A stretch of 64,000 nucleotides of DNA from Tianweitania sp. UT-5YL-CI-8 (GCF_030010215.1 NZ_JASCRR010000014.1:26038-90037), one strand, 5' to 3'; shown: positions 23,554 to 32,699, counted from the stretch's first letter. Numbers and translations are program-made. The notes: generated by a model not told the origin, from the sequence alone.

Positions 23554-24600
23554 TCAGAGAAGACGTCGGCGATCACAGGGCCGATTTGTTCTTCTCGACG
23601 ACCAGCTTGAGGTTGCCGTTCTCGTCGACGATTTCGCGAGGGCGCAGCTTTTCGACCCAGAACGAGTGCATGCCGCCATCGCGGCCGCTCTTGATCGGCG
23701 CCGTCTCCACGCCTTGCGAGACAAGCCGCTCGAATTCCCGGTCATCGCGCTGCTGTTGTCCCGCACGGCCTGAGCGATCTCCTGCGGAATTTCATAGGCC
23801 GGGCATGCACCGCGCGGGTCGAAGTTCAGTGCCGGAACGTCACCTCCTGGAGCGACCGCATTGAACACGTAGCGCTTGTCGCAGACATCGACCTTGGGCT
23901 GACGGCGCGTGACCTCGAAATGATCGTTCCCTTCCTTGAGTATGCGCCAGAACGGCATATGCGGGCTATCGCGATGCCGGGCCAGGTTGGCCGGCGTCAT
24001 GCGGAAGGGAAAAGCCTGCACCTGGAACGATCTCTGTCCGCCGGAGAACGCCTCCCGGCCGAGCGCGAAGATTTCGAGGATCTGCGCATCGGTCATCGCG
24101 TAGCAGCCCTGCGACGAGCAATCGCCATGCACCATGAGATGCGTTCCCGTGCGGCCATGGGCGCGATCGAAGGCGTTCGGGAAGCCGAGATTGAACGAGA
24201 GATAGTATTCCGAGTTCGGGTTCATCTGGCCAGGTGTGATGTCGTAGAAGCCTTCCGGCGTCTGCCGATCGCCTTCCGTGATCTTCGGGCCGAGATCGCC
24301 CGACCACTTGCAGATCGGGTAGGTTTTCAGCGGCGCGAACCGGCCCTTGCGATCCTGCTTCCAGACTTCAAGTTCGGCTTCCACCTTGAACACGCGCAAC
24401 AGGATCGGCGAGCCGACGGTCATGTTCTTCTTTGCGATCTCAGTGAGCAGCTTCGTCGGGATGGGGGCGTTGGCCTTGCTGGCGACGTTGGTGAGGAAGT
24501 CGGTCTGGCATCCAGCCAGCACCCAAGCGCCCAGCAGGGCCGCCGAACCCATCAATGGCCGCAACAAAACGCGGCGTTCAATAAGTCTCGAAGAATCCAC
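23554..24600 (-). CDS. YafK-type L,D-transpeptidase lipoprotein, C-terminus frameshifted
   Basis: The 348-codon frame starts with a lipoprotein signal (LLGAWVLAGC, lipobox LAGC near residue 31). The YafK-type catalytic domain follows: LEVWKQDRKGRFAPLKTYPI, DRQTPEGFYDITPGQMNP, LMVHGDCSSQGCYAMTD with catalytic His and Cys. Up to about residue 280 it reads normally. After VRDN the frame turns into Arg/Ser-rich nonsense. Restoring one G near 23750 gives a normal ending (DDREFERLVSQGVETAPIKS to NGNLKLVVEKNKSAL, stop 23573-23575). The catalytic core is intact, so it may still function. A 7-bp inverted repeat (CCGTTCC/GGAACGG, 24607-24627) lies in its leader. Confidence 0.8.
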   Translation of the reverse strand: MDSSRLIERRVLLRPLMGSAALLGAWVLAGCQTDFLTNVASKANAPIPTKLLTEIAKKNMTVGSPILLRVFKVEAELEVWKQDRKGRFAPLKTYPICKWSGDLGPKITEGDRQTPEGFYDITPGQMNPNSEYYLSFNLGFPNAFDRAHGRTGTHLMVHGDCSSQGCYAMTDAQILEIFALGREAFSGGQRSFQVQAFPFRMTPANLARHRDSPHMPFWRILKEGNDHFEVTRRQPKVDVCDKRYVFNAVAPGGDVPALNFDPRGACPAYEIPQEIAQAVRDNSSAMTGNSSGLSRKAWRRRRSRAAAMAACTRSGSKSCALAKSSTRTATSSWSSRRTNRPCDRRRLL

Positions 24601-24740
24601 GATCAGCCGTTCCCCGATGAGGAACGGAGGGCTGCCGCTGCCGCCCAGGCCGTGTGCGGCAACCGAGAGGCTACCAGGTCATTTGACGATACCACGATGG
24701 ACAACCTGAAATTCTCTTCGACGGACAATGCTCTTCGAAC

Positions 24741-26084
24741 TCAAGCCGCCTGGGCGATCACCGCGCGCAAGCCTCCGGCGTCCCGGTTCTGAAGCTGGAG
24801 CCGCCAGCCGCTTCGTCCGAGCGCGAGTTCGACGATGGCAAGGCCGAGCCCACTGCCGACCGGCGCCTTGTTGCGGCCCCGGAAGAAGCGCTCCGTGACC
24901 CTCGGCAATTCCTCCTCGGGGATGCCAGGGCCGTCATCTTCGATGATAACCTGACCGGCCTCGAATTGGCCGGCGACACGGCACCGCACGACGCCGCCCG
25001 GCGGCGAATGGTTCACTGCGTTCTCCATGAGATTTCGCGCAGCCAGGGTGAACAGTTCCGGTTCGATGTGAAGCTCCACCGCATCCATTTCGGGCGCAAC
25101 CTCCACCGACACTTGGCGAGCCCGGTCTGCAAGTTCGGCCGCCAGCGACCGCAGGACGAATGACGGCCGGACGACCCCGCGCTTCTCGGACTCGTGGTCG
25201 AGAGCCTCGACCGCTGACATATCGAGCAACTGCCGTACCAGGCGCCCGGTGCGGTCAACGCCAACGACGATCTGGCGCAACGCCTGATCCCGGATCGCCG
25301 GATCTTCGCTGGCGAGCGCCACCTGGGCCTGAGTCTTGAGACCGGCCAGCGGCGTGCGCAGTTCATGCGCGGCGAAGGCCGTGAAATTGCGTTCGCGTTC
25401 GCGCAGGCCGGCGACGCGCGCGAACAGCCCGTTCAGCGATTGCAGCACCGGCACGATCTCCTTCGCGGTATCGACATCCTCGATCGGGCTGAGATCGGTC
25501 GCATGACGCGCTTCGAGATCGCCGGCGATCTTCCGCAGCGGTTCGAGCCCGCGCCGCACGCTGAACCAGATCAGCACCGCAAGGACAGGCACGATGAACA
25601 GGGCCGGGAGGAGAAGGCCCCGGATGACGTCGTTCACCAGATGGTCGCGCATGCTGAGATTGTCGCCGACGAGGACGCGGATCCCGATGTCGGTGTTGGT
25701 GATGGCATAGACGCGCCACCGCTCGCCGTCGACCACAGTTTCGGATATGCCATCTTCCTGCTCAGACAGCTTCTCCGCGGGTGCGGCGTCCGAGCGGCTG
25801 ATAAGCGCGCCTTGCAAGGACCAGATCTGGCAAGAGAGCTGGCGTTCGTAGGCGCTATGCTCCCGCAACGGAATTTCGACGGTCGTGGACCGATCAGGGA
25901 CGGCGTCTCTCTCCTGCCTGGAGATCAGTGAAGAGACCATCCGGCCTGCTTCCATCAACCGGGCGTCGAGAACCCGCTCGACCTCGGCGCGCGTGGACAG
26001 GAAAATCCAGAGTACAGCCGATAGCCAGACGAGGCTTGTGGTCAGGACGAGGATGAGGAACAGTCGTTTCGAGATCGAAGGCAT
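24741..26084 (-). CDS. Sensor histidine kinase, QseC/TctE-like
   Basis: 447 residues from the ATG at 26084, which overlaps the response regulator stop by one base. Helix 1 (RLFLILVLTTSLVWLSAVLW), a ~130-residue periplasmic sensor domain, helix 2 (residues ~160-180), HAMP, then the H-box FAAHELRTPLAGL, N-box NLMENAVNHSPPGG, D/F boxes IEDDGPGIPEEELPRVTERF and G2 GSGLGLAIVELAL. The catalytic His is in HELRTP. It pairs with the OmpR-type regulator upstream. The sensed signal is unknown; gene context suggests envelope, redox or copper stress. Confidence 0.93.
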   Translation of the reverse strand: MPSISKRLFLILVLTTSLVWLSAVLWIFLSTRAEVERVLDARLMEAGRMVSSLISRQERDAVPDRSTTVEIPLREHSAYERQLSCQIWSLQGALISRSDAAPAEKLSEQEDGISETVVDGERWRVYAITNTDIGIRVLVGDNLSMRDHLVNDVIRGLLLPALFIVPVLAVLIWFSVRRGLEPLRKIAGDLEARHATDLSPIEDVDTAKEIVPVLQSLNGLFARVAGLRERERNFTAFAAHELRTPLAGLKTQAQVALASEDPAIRDQALRQIVVGVDRTGRLVRQLLDMSAVEALDHESEKRGVVRPSFVLRSLAAELADRARQVSVEVAPEMDAVELHIEPELFTLAARNLMENAVNHSPPGGVVRCRVAGQFEAGQVIIEDDGPGIPEEELPRVTERFFRGRNKAPVGSGLGLAIVELALGRSGWRLQLQNRDAGGLRAVIAQAA

Positions 26085-26746
26085 CACGATTCCTCCCCAA
26101 GGCGGTAGCCGAACCCACGAACGGTCCGGATCATTTCCGTGCCAAGCTTGTTTCGGAGGTTGTGGATGTGGACCTCGACCGCGTTGCTCTCCACTTCCTC
26201 CTGCCAGCCGTAGAGCTTTTCTTCGATCTGGCTGCGCGAAAGAATCTGCCCAGGGTGAACCATGAGGGCTTGGAGGATCGCATATTCCCGCCGCGATAAC
26301 CGGACGGGTTCTCCGTCCAGCTCTACATTCTGGCTCGCTGGATCGATGCGAAGTCCGCGCCACTCCAGTAGCGCCTGCGGTCGCCCGGAAGCGCGGCGCA
26401 CTAGCGCCCGCAAGCGCGCCGCAACCTCTTCGAGATCGAAAGGCTTGCCCAGATAATCGTCGGCGCCAGCGTCCAGGCCGGCGATGCGATCCGGGACCTG
26501 ATCGCGCGCGGTCAACAGCAGGACGGGCGTCGTGTCGCGCCGTTCGCGAAGGGCCTTGAGCACGTCGAGACCGGAGCCGTCCGGTAGCATCAGGTCGAGG
26601 ACCAGCGCGTCGAATTCATGGTTCCTGAGCACGGCATTGGCTTCTTCGCAGCTCTCGACTGCGTCGGCGTTGAAGCCGACGATTCCCAGCCCCACTTTCA
26701 GGCCATCGCGAAGTACCGAATCGTCCTCGACAATAAGCACACGCAT
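26084..26746 (-). CDS. OmpR/QseB-type response regulator
   Basis: 220 residues from MRVLIVEDDS (ATG 26746; an ATG two codons earlier at 26752 is possible). The receiver domain has the acidic pair EDD, phosphoacceptor Asp in DALVLDLMLPDGSGLD, Thr in LLLTARD and Lys in YLGKPFDLEEV. The winged-helix output domain has LSRREYAILQALMVHPGQIL, NAVEVHIHNLRNKLG and IRTVRGFGYRL. Regulators of this PmrA/QseB group bind CTTAA-type direct repeats. Exactly such a box lies 41 bp upstream of this gene, pointing to autoregulation, and two more lie in the neighbourhood. Confidence 0.94.
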   Translation of the reverse strand: MRVLIVEDDSVLRDGLKVGLGIVGFNADAVESCEEANAVLRNHEFDALVLDLMLPDGSGLDVLKALRERRDTTPVLLLTARDQVPDRIAGLDAGADDYLGKPFDLEEVAARLRALVRRASGRPQALLEWRGLRIDPASQNVELDGEPVRLSRREYAILQALMVHPGQILSRSQIEEKLYGWQEEVESNAVEVHIHNLRNKLGTEMIRTVRGFGYRLGEES

Positions 26747-26786
26747 CGTCATCACCCGCTGTTTCGAAGGGTCATTCTGGACGAGG

Positions 26787-26803
26787 CTTAAGGCAGCCTT
26801 AAG
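26787..26803. promoter_or_regulatory. CTTAAG-N5-CTTAAG box between response regulator and L,D-transpeptidase genes
   Basis: Two perfect CTTAAG hexamers with spacer GCAGC sit between the leftward regulator gene (start 26746) and the rightward L,D-transpeptidase gene (start 26853). Position and spacing fit autoregulation and control of the transpeptidase. Confidence 0.65.
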
Positions 26804-26852
26804 AATCGAGGCAGATGCGCACCCCGTAAAACAGCATAATCGGGGCGCCCCC

Positions 26853-27548
26853 TTGCTTATATCGCATTTCACCCGCGCGACTTTGATCGCGCTGGCTTCG
26901 TCCGTCGCACTCGCGGCTTGCGCTGCAACGCCGCATGAGGGCGCCGCCACGCCTTTTGCATACACGCAATCGGAATCCAGGGCATCCACCCAGCCCACGG
27001 GCGGCAACCCGTCGCAGTTGTACGGCGCGAGGAAGGACGGCGGGTTCACCATCCCCGCGGTCGACGCGAAACGCCTGAAGCCGGAACACGTCCGCCAGGT
27101 GGTCGACTATCGGGCGAGCGAGAAGCCGGGAACGATCGTGGTCGACCAGACCGCGCGCTATCTGTATTTCGTTCTGCCCGGCGGCAAGGCCATCCGCTAT
27201 GCCGTCGGCGTCGGGCCGGTCGCGCGCGCCTTTCCGGGCGTCGAGGCCGAGATCGCCTGGAAGGCTAAATGGCCGCGCTGGACGCCGACGCAGAGCATGA
27301 TCGAGCGCAACCCGAAGCAGTATGCGCGCAACGCCGGCGGCGTCGCCGGTGGTCCCCACAACCCGATGGGCGCGCGGGCGCTCTACATGCACCAGAACGG
27401 CGTCGACACCTATTACCGTGTCCACGGCACGAACGACCCGTCCTCCATCGGCAAAGCAGTTTCCGCCGGCTGCATCCGCCTCCTGAACCAGGACATCATC
27501 GACCTTCATGACCGCGTGAAGCCTGGCGCCAAGATTGTCGTGCGCTGA
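26853..27548 (+). CDS. L,D-transpeptidase (YkuD domain) lipoprotein
   Basis: 231 residues from a TTG start at 26853, the only start-type codon in frame between the CTTAAG box and the signal peptide (LIALASSVALAACAATPHE, lipobox-like LAAC). The YkuD domain reads TIVVDQTARYLYFVLPGGKA, WPRWTPTQSMIERNP, YRVHGTNDPSSIGKAVSAGC and IRLLNQDIIDLHDRV; catalytic His and Cys are present. It shares the divergent CTTAAG box with the response regulator gene, so it is probably a direct target. It should modify peptidoglycan or anchor outer-membrane proteins to it. Confidence 0.9.
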   Translation: MLISHFTRATLIALASSVALAACAATPHEGAATPFAYTQSESRASTQPTGGNPSQLYGARKDGGFTIPAVDAKRLKPEHVRQVVDYRASEKPGTIVVDQTARYLYFVLPGGKAIRYAVGVGPVARAFPGVEAEIAWKAKWPRWTPTQSMIERNPKQYARNAGGVAGGPHNPMGARALYMHQNGVDTYYRVHGTNDPSSIGKAVSAGCIRLLNQDIIDLHDRVKPGAKIVVR

Positions 27549-27586
27549 CCCGCCGGGTGTTTTTCCCTTTCCGGAAACTCAATCCC

Positions 27587-28778
27587 ATGACCGACCACAG
27601 CCTCGCCCGCCGCAATATCGCCGTCCTCACCGCCGCCCAGGCGCTGGGCGCCGCGAGCCCGCCGATCATCATCTCGCTGGGCGGCCTGGTCGGGCAGCAG
27701 CTTTCGCGCGACCCGGCGCTGGTGACACTCCCGGTCAGCCTGTTCAATCTCGGCCTTGCGCTCGGCACGCTGCCGGCCGCCTTCGTGATGCGGCGCTACG
27801 GCCGCCGCTCGGGCTGTGTTTTCGGTGCGAGCTTCGGGATTACGGCAGGGCTGGTCGCCGCGCTCGGCATCGTGTCAGCCTCGTTCCTGATCTTCTGCCT
27901 CGGCACCTTCACGGCCGGCTTCTATGCCGCCTATGTGCAGAGCTATCGTTTTGCTGCGGCGGACGGGGCCGAGGACGAACTCAAGGCCAAGGCGATTTCA
28001 TGGGTGATGGTCGGTGGGCTCGCTGCCGCGATCATCGGTCCGCAACTCGTGATCTGGACGCGCGATGCGTTTCCGGGCTCGCCCTTTGCAGGCAGCTTTC
28101 TCAGCCAAGCGGCGCTGGCGGCGCTGGCGATCCCGGTGCTCCTGCTTTCGCGCACGCCTCGGCTTGCGGTCGGCGTTGGCCGTCCGGATACGGGGCGTCC
28201 GCTCGCGCAAATCCTGCTGACGCCGCGCTACATGCTGGCCGTGGCCGGCGTCGTCGTATCCTACGACCTCATGACTTTCGTGATGACAGCCGCCCCGATC
28301 GCAATGACAGGGCACGGTCATTCCGTCGATCATGCTGCCCTCGGCATTCAGGCATGTGCTCGCCATGTTCGGCCCGAGCTTCGTCACGGGCCATCTCATG
28401 GCCGCTTCGGCAAGGAGCGCGTCACGGCGGGTCGGCCTGCTGCTGATCGCCGTCTCCGGTGCGGTCGCTCTGAGCGGGCTCGACATTCGCCACTTCTGGG
28501 CGTCGCTCATCCTGTTCGGTATCGGCTGGAACTTCGGCTTCATCGGCGCAACGGCGATGATCACCGACTGCCACGCGCCGGAAGAGCGCGGCAAGGCACA
28601 GGGTGCGAACGACTTCATGGTCTTCGGTACCGTGGCGACAGCTTCCTTTTTCTCCGGCACGCTGCTGCATGCCTCCGGCTGGCAGATGATCAACTGGCTG
28701 ATCTTCCCAGCCGTCGCCCTCACCCTCGTGCCGCTGGTGTGGAGTACAGCCCGCAGATCGCCAGCAACAGCGTCGTGA
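27587..28778 (+). pseudogene. MFS transporter gene interrupted by a frameshift
   Basis: From the ATG 27587 (MTDHSLARRNIAVLTAAQAL) the frame encodes eight or so MFS helices with AALGIVSASFLIFCLGTFTA and VMVGGLAAAIIGPQLVIWTR. Near 28352, after LGIQ, the frame breaks. The remaining four helices (HVLAMFGPSFVTGHLMAAS, ILFGIGWNFGFIGATAMI, GTVATASFFSGTLLHASGWQ) continue in another frame to a TGA at 28776-28778. The usual sequence here is QWHVLAMF, so a two-base loss explains the shift. The gene begins 38 bp after the L,D-transpeptidase stop. Substrate unknown. Confidence 0.8.
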
Positions 28779-28802
28779 CCTGAGAGCATGTGCGGTGCTT
28801 CC

Positions 28803-29318
28803 CTATCGTAGCGGGCGAAGGACCGGCAGTTCGTGCCGGCGGCGGGCGTCGAAAATCAGCGACGTCTCGATGCGCGTGACGCCCGGGCGGTTGGTGAAGC
28901 GGTCGAAGGCGAGATCCTTGAGGTGGCCGGTGTCCCTGACGACGACATGGACGACCAGATCGTAGCGCCCGCTGACCAGAAAGGCCGACCGCACCTCCGG
29001 CACGTTCACGATGTCGTCCATGAACCTGTCGACGGCGCCGCGCTTGTGCTTGGCCAGTTCGATCATGAACAGCGCCTCCAGCCCGACGCCGAGGGCCTTG
29101 GGATCGACCTCGACATGGGTCCCCAGGAGCACGCCGCTTTCACGCATCCGCCGGATGCGTTCATGGGTGGTCGAAGGCGCCAGACCGATCTCGGCGGCAA
29201 TCTCCTTGACCGAGAGCCGGGCATTGTTCTGCAAAAGCCGCAGAATTCCGACGTCAGTTCGATCCAGGTCAGCATGGGTGCCCGTTTGCCGGAAATCATT
29301 CGTTCGATCGTCGCTCAT
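28803..29318 (-). CDS. Lrp/AsnC-family transcriptional regulator
   Basis: 171 residues from the ATG at 29318 (MSDDRTNDF). The helix-turn-helix is LDRTDVGILRLLQNNARLSV, KEIAAEIGLAPSTTHERIRR, and the C-terminal RAM effector domain reads SGRYDLVVHVVVRDTGHLKD. It is divergent from, and 64 bp away from, the methionine gamma-lyase gene. This mirrors the mdeR-mdeA pair of Pseudomonas, so a role as activator of that gene in response to methionine or a related amino acid is likely. Confidence 0.92.
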   Translation of the reverse strand: MSDDRTNDFRQTGTHADLDRTDVGILRLLQNNARLSVKEIAAEIGLAPSTTHERIRRMRESGVLLGTHVEVDPKALGVGLEALFMIELAKHKRGAVDRFMDDIVNVPEVRSAFLVSGRYDLVVHVVVRDTGHLKDLAFDRFTNRPGVTRIETSLIFDARRRHELPVLRPLR

Positions 29319-29382
29319 GACGATGATAGTACAGGAAATGCCCGAAACAGCCATATACAGGACGGGCAGAAGGAGCGAACGC

Positions 29383-30582
29383 ATGACACTACGAAACGCG
29401 CCAGAGGGCTTCGCAACCCGAGCCATCCATTTCGGCTACGATCCGCTCGACTATCACGGCGCGCTGAACCCGCCGGTGTTCCTGACTTCGACCTACGCCT
29501 TCGACAGCGTTGAGACGGGAACGAACCGCTTCACCGGCGACGAGCCGGGCTTTATCTATGGCCGCGTCGGCAATCCGACGACGAGCATCCTCGAGACGCG
29601 GCTCGCTGCACTCGAAGAAGGAGAAGCGGCGCTTGCTACCTCGTCCGGTATGGGCGCGATAGCTTCGGTCGTCTGGACGCTGGTCAGTGCGGGCGACGAG
29701 GTGCTTGCGGACAAAACGCTCTACGGCTGCACATTCGCCCTGCTGCATCACCAGCTTGCCCGGTTTGGCGTCAAGACGCATTTCGTGGATATGACCGATC
29801 CGGCCAATGTCGCGGCGGCGATCGGGCCGAAGACGCGGCTCGTCATCACCGAAACGCCGTCCAACCCGAACATGCGCGTGGTGGACATTGCCGCCGTGGC
29901 CGAGGTCACACACCGCCACGACGCGCTGCTCGTCGTCGACAACACCTATTGTACGCCCTATCTGCAGCGTCCATTGGCGTTGGGCGCCGACATTGTGGTC
30001 CACTCGGCGACCAAATATCTCGGGGGCCACGGCGATCTGCTCGCGGGTGCCGTGGTATCCCGCAAGGAGCTTGTCGATCAGTTCCGGTTCGTGGGGATCA
30101 AGGAAATAAATGGGGCCTGTATTTCACCCTTCGACGCTTTCTTGGTCCTGCGCGGCCTTAAGACGCTGGCGCTTCGAATGGACCGGCATTGCGAGACGGC
30201 GCTGAAGCTCGCCCACGACCTGCAAGTGCATCCGCTGGTCGAGCGGGTCTTCTATCCCGGCCTAGCCGACAACCCGCAGCATGACGTGGCCGCCCGGCAG
30301 ATGAAGGCATTCGGCGGCATGATCGCGATGGAGTTGAAGGGTGGGCTCGCGGCCGGCAAGGCGTTCATGGATGCGGTATCGTTGATCACGCGCGCGGTGA
30401 GCCTTGGCGACGCCGAAACGCTGGTGCAGCACCCGGCCAGCATGACGCACGCGACTTACGCCCCGGAGGAGCGGGCCGCCCATGGCTTCACGGATGGGCT
30501 GATCCGTCTATCCATCGGCCTGGAGGACTATGACGATCTGCGCGGCGACGTCCTGCAGGCGCTGGATCGAGCTGGGCGATAG
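29383..30582 (+). CDS. megL: Methionine gamma-lyase
   Basis: 399 residues, a Cys/Met-metabolism PLP enzyme. The PLP lysine is in [18 protein letters not shown]. The gamma-lyase-specific cysteine is present in [19 protein letters not shown] (corresponding to the essential Cys of Pseudomonas MGL), which separates it from cystathionine gamma-synthase/lyase. [20 protein letters not shown] and [14 protein letters not shown] are family motifs. It splits L-methionine into methanethiol, 2-oxobutyrate and ammonia in the cytoplasm. The ATG at 29383 has AGGAG nearby. The divergent lrp gene is the likely regulator. Confidence 0.9.
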   Translation: MTLRNAPEGFATRAIHFGYDPLDYHGALNPPVFLTSTYAFDSVETGTNRFTGDEPGFIYGRVGNPTTSILETRLAALEEGEAALATSSGMGAIASVVWTLVSAGDEVLADKTLYGCTFALLHHQLARFGVKTHFVDMTDPANVAAAIGPKTRLVITETPSNPNMRVVDIAAVAEVTHRHDALLVVDNTYCTPYLQRPLALGADIVVHSATKYLGGHGDLLAGAVVSRKELVDQFRFVGIKEINGACISPFDAFLVLRGLKTLALRMDRHCETALKLAHDLQVHPLVERVFYPGLADNPQHDVAARQMKAFGGMIAMELKGGLAAGKAFMDAVSLITRAVSLGDAETLVQHPASMTHATYAPEERAAHGFTDGLIRLSIGLEDYDDLRGDVLQALDRAGR

Positions 30583-30767
30583 CCGTTGCGGCCGGCGGCC
30601 TGACGTGGCGTTCTTTTGCCGAGTGGACCGGCCGCGGTTGGTCCAGCGTTTCACGATATTGCCGGTCCATGAACTGGCGAACGGCCCGCTCGGCGACTTC
30701 GGGCGGGATCTCGGAAGCTGCTCCTCCATGGTCGTGCCGCCGCTGCCTAGCTGTTTGATCCCGGACT
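30583..30767. other. Short junction region between megL and a truncated L,D-transpeptidase
   Basis: No complete gene. A minus-strand reading (EIPPEVAERAVRQFMDRQYR, then ETLDQPRP) resembles the helical region seen in SEC-C/antitoxin-like proteins, so this may be a gene scrap. It abruptly joins the transpeptidase similarity near 30775, marking a deletion or recombination point. Confidence 0.3.
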
Positions 30768-30770
30768 TTG

Positions 30771-31193
30771 ATGGTGCGACACGTCCGTCCCGGCGGTCGC
30801 GCGACACGCTACGGCATTGGAGTCGGCCGCGAGGGTTTCGCCTGGGCGGGCCGCGCGATCGTCGCCTACAAGCGCAAGTGGCCGCGCTGGACGCCACCGG
30901 ATTCCATGGTCGAGCGGCAGCCGGAACTTGAACCCTATTCCATCGCTAATCGCGGCATGGTACCTGGCCTCAAGAATCCATTGGGCGCCCGAGCGCTCTA
31001 CATTCACGAGGGCGGCCGCGACACGCTCTACCGGCTGCACGGGACGCCGGAGGCGTCGTCGATCGGCAGAGCTGTTTCGTCGGGCTGCATTCGACTGGTC
31101 AATCAAGACGTCACGCATCTCTACGACACGGTCCGTGACGGCAGCCCGATCATCGTGATACCTGATCCGTCGATGTCGCATCTGCTCGTCTGA
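30771..31193 (+). pseudogene. 5'-truncated L,D-transpeptidase gene
   Basis: The frame reads VRPGGRATRYGIGVGREGFA, WPRWTPPDSMVERQPELEP, LKNPLGARALYIHEGGRDTL, LHGTPEASSIGRAVSSGCIR. It is very close to the enzyme at 20010 from about residue 100 onward, including catalytic His and Cys. The signal peptide and first third of the protein are missing, and sequence to the left of ~30775 is unrelated. Without a signal peptide the product could not reach the periplasm. It is the fourth L,D-transpeptidase copy within 11 kb. Confidence 0.75.
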
Positions 31194-31453
31194 GGCGCTG
31201 CGCGTGGGTTAGGTGGCCTTTCGCGCAACACAGGTCGATGAGCACGGACATGCCGAATGTTCTGGCCCTTGACCACCTCGCTGTCCTGCGCTTGTCCGTC
31301 CTCTTAGCATCTGGAACCAGACCTCGATCTTCTTCTTGGCGCTCACGCCCGCGAGGTGGGCCGCGAGCGTGCGCGGGAAGTTTTATGGAATGGCCCGCCC
31401 CTCCTGAGAAGCATCGGCTACAATATCGGTTGTGGAGAAGAAAGGAGCGAGCC

Positions 31454-32482
31454 ATGAACATTGCTATCCTCGGGATCGATCTTGGAAAGAACCTGTGCAG
31501 CGTGGTGGGCGTCGACGATACCGGCGCTGTCGTTCTACGCCGACGCATGCGTCATCAAACGATCGTGCAGTATGCGTCGGGCCTGCCGCATTGCGTGATG
31601 GCGATGGAGGCGTGCTGCGGTGCGCACCATCTCGGACGCATTCTCCAGGCGCAGGGTCACGAGATCCGGCTGATGTCGCCAGAATATGTGCGGCCCTATG
31701 TGAAGGCGCAAAAGAACGACGATCGGGACGCGGAGGCGATCGCTGAGGCTGCCTCGCGCCCGACCATGCGGTTCGTGGAGCTGAAGAGCCAGGACCAGCT
31801 CGACCTGCAGTCGCTGCACCGGGTGCGGTCGCGGCTGGTGAACGCGCGCAAGACACTGATCAACCAGTTGCGTGCGATCCTGCTTGAGCGCGGCCACGTC
31901 ATCGCCAAGGGGCCACAACGGCTCGACCGGGCGCTCGACGAGATGCTCGCCGGCGACGATCTGGACATCACCGGCCGGATGCGTGCTCTGGTCATCGAGA
32001 TGCGAAACGAGTGGCGGGAACTCGATCAACGGATCGAAGCACTGAATGCCGAGTTCAAGGATCATGTCCGCGCGCACGAGGCAGCTCGGCGCCTGATCGC
32101 AATCCCCGGCATCGGCGTGCTCAACGCCACCGCGCTCACAGCGGCGATAGGCGATGGCAGCGCCTTCGGACGAGGTCGTGACCTTGCCGCCTGGCTCGGG
32201 CTGGTGCCCAGGCAGATGAGCACCGGCGGCAAAGCCAAGTTGCTGGGCATCACCAAACGTGGCAACAAATATCTGCGCATGCTGTTCATCCACGGCGCGC
32301 GGGCGGCGTTGCCATCGCTGGCCAAGAGCGCGACACCGCTCGGTCAATGGCTGCGTGGCCTCCTGTCGCGAGCCCATCGCAATGTGACAGTCGTAGCGCT
32401 CGCCGCTAAGCTTGCGCGTATTGCGTGGGCGACGCTCCGACGCGACGCCACTTTCGAACCGATGCACGGCGCGGTGGCCTGA
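31454..32482 (+). CDS. IS110-family transposase (DEDD type)
   Basis: 342 residues from the ATG at 31454 with AAAGGAGCGAGCC upstream. The N-terminal RuvC-like DEDD domain reads AILGIDLGKNLCSVVGVDD, VMAMEACCGAHHLGR and KNDDRDAEAIAEAA. The C-terminal domain has IPGIGVLNATALTAAIGDGS, AAWLGLVPRQMSTGGKAKLL and GNKYLRMLFIHGARAAL, which carries the serine-recombinase-like region of IS110 enzymes. It appears intact. Element ends are not defined because IS110 elements lack classical inverted repeats; the flanks 31194-31453 and 32483-32584 probably belong to it and would hold any bridge-RNA region. Confidence 0.93.
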   Translation: MNIAILGIDLGKNLCSVVGVDDTGAVVLRRRMRHQTIVQYASGLPHCVMAMEACCGAHHLGRILQAQGHEIRLMSPEYVRPYVKAQKNDDRDAEAIAEAASRPTMRFVELKSQDQLDLQSLHRVRSRLVNARKTLINQLRAILLERGHVIAKGPQRLDRALDEMLAGDDLDITGRMRALVIEMRNEWRELDQRIEALNAEFKDHVRAHEAARRLIAIPGIGVLNATALTAAIGDGSAFGRGRDLAAWLGLVPRQMSTGGKAKLLGITKRGNKYLRMLFIHGARAALPSLAKSATPLGQWLRGLLSRAHRNVTVVALAAKLARIAWATLRRDATFEPMHGAVA

Positions 32483-32584
32483 CAAATCCGCCTGGCAGCT
32501 TCCACGGGAGCGGCTGGCGCGCACGATCTGCGGGAAGGAAAGAAGATGGCATGACGGTCGATCGGCGTCCCGATAGCCTGGTTC

Positions 32585-32616
32585 AAAAAACGGCACTTCG
32601 ATGCCGGGCGTTTTTT
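32585..32616. terminator. Bidirectional terminator-like inverted repeat
   Basis: AAAAAACGGCA, loop CTTCGA, then TGCCGGGCGTTTTTT forms a near-symmetric hairpin flanked by A-run and T-run. It lies between the IS110 transposase and the oppositely oriented IS630 remnant and could terminate transcription from either side. Confidence 0.7.
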
Positions 32617-32699
32617 ATGAGGACCGGGACGCGCGAATATCCATCTTGGCCACGAGCAAGACCTCGTGAGACCGGATACGTTTGAGCAGACCTCTCAAG

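Noticed and set aside
30150..30165. Single CTTAAG hexamer in megL
   Set aside because: Only one hexamer, within coding sequence, without the 5-bp-spaced partner; not part of the direct-repeat box set.
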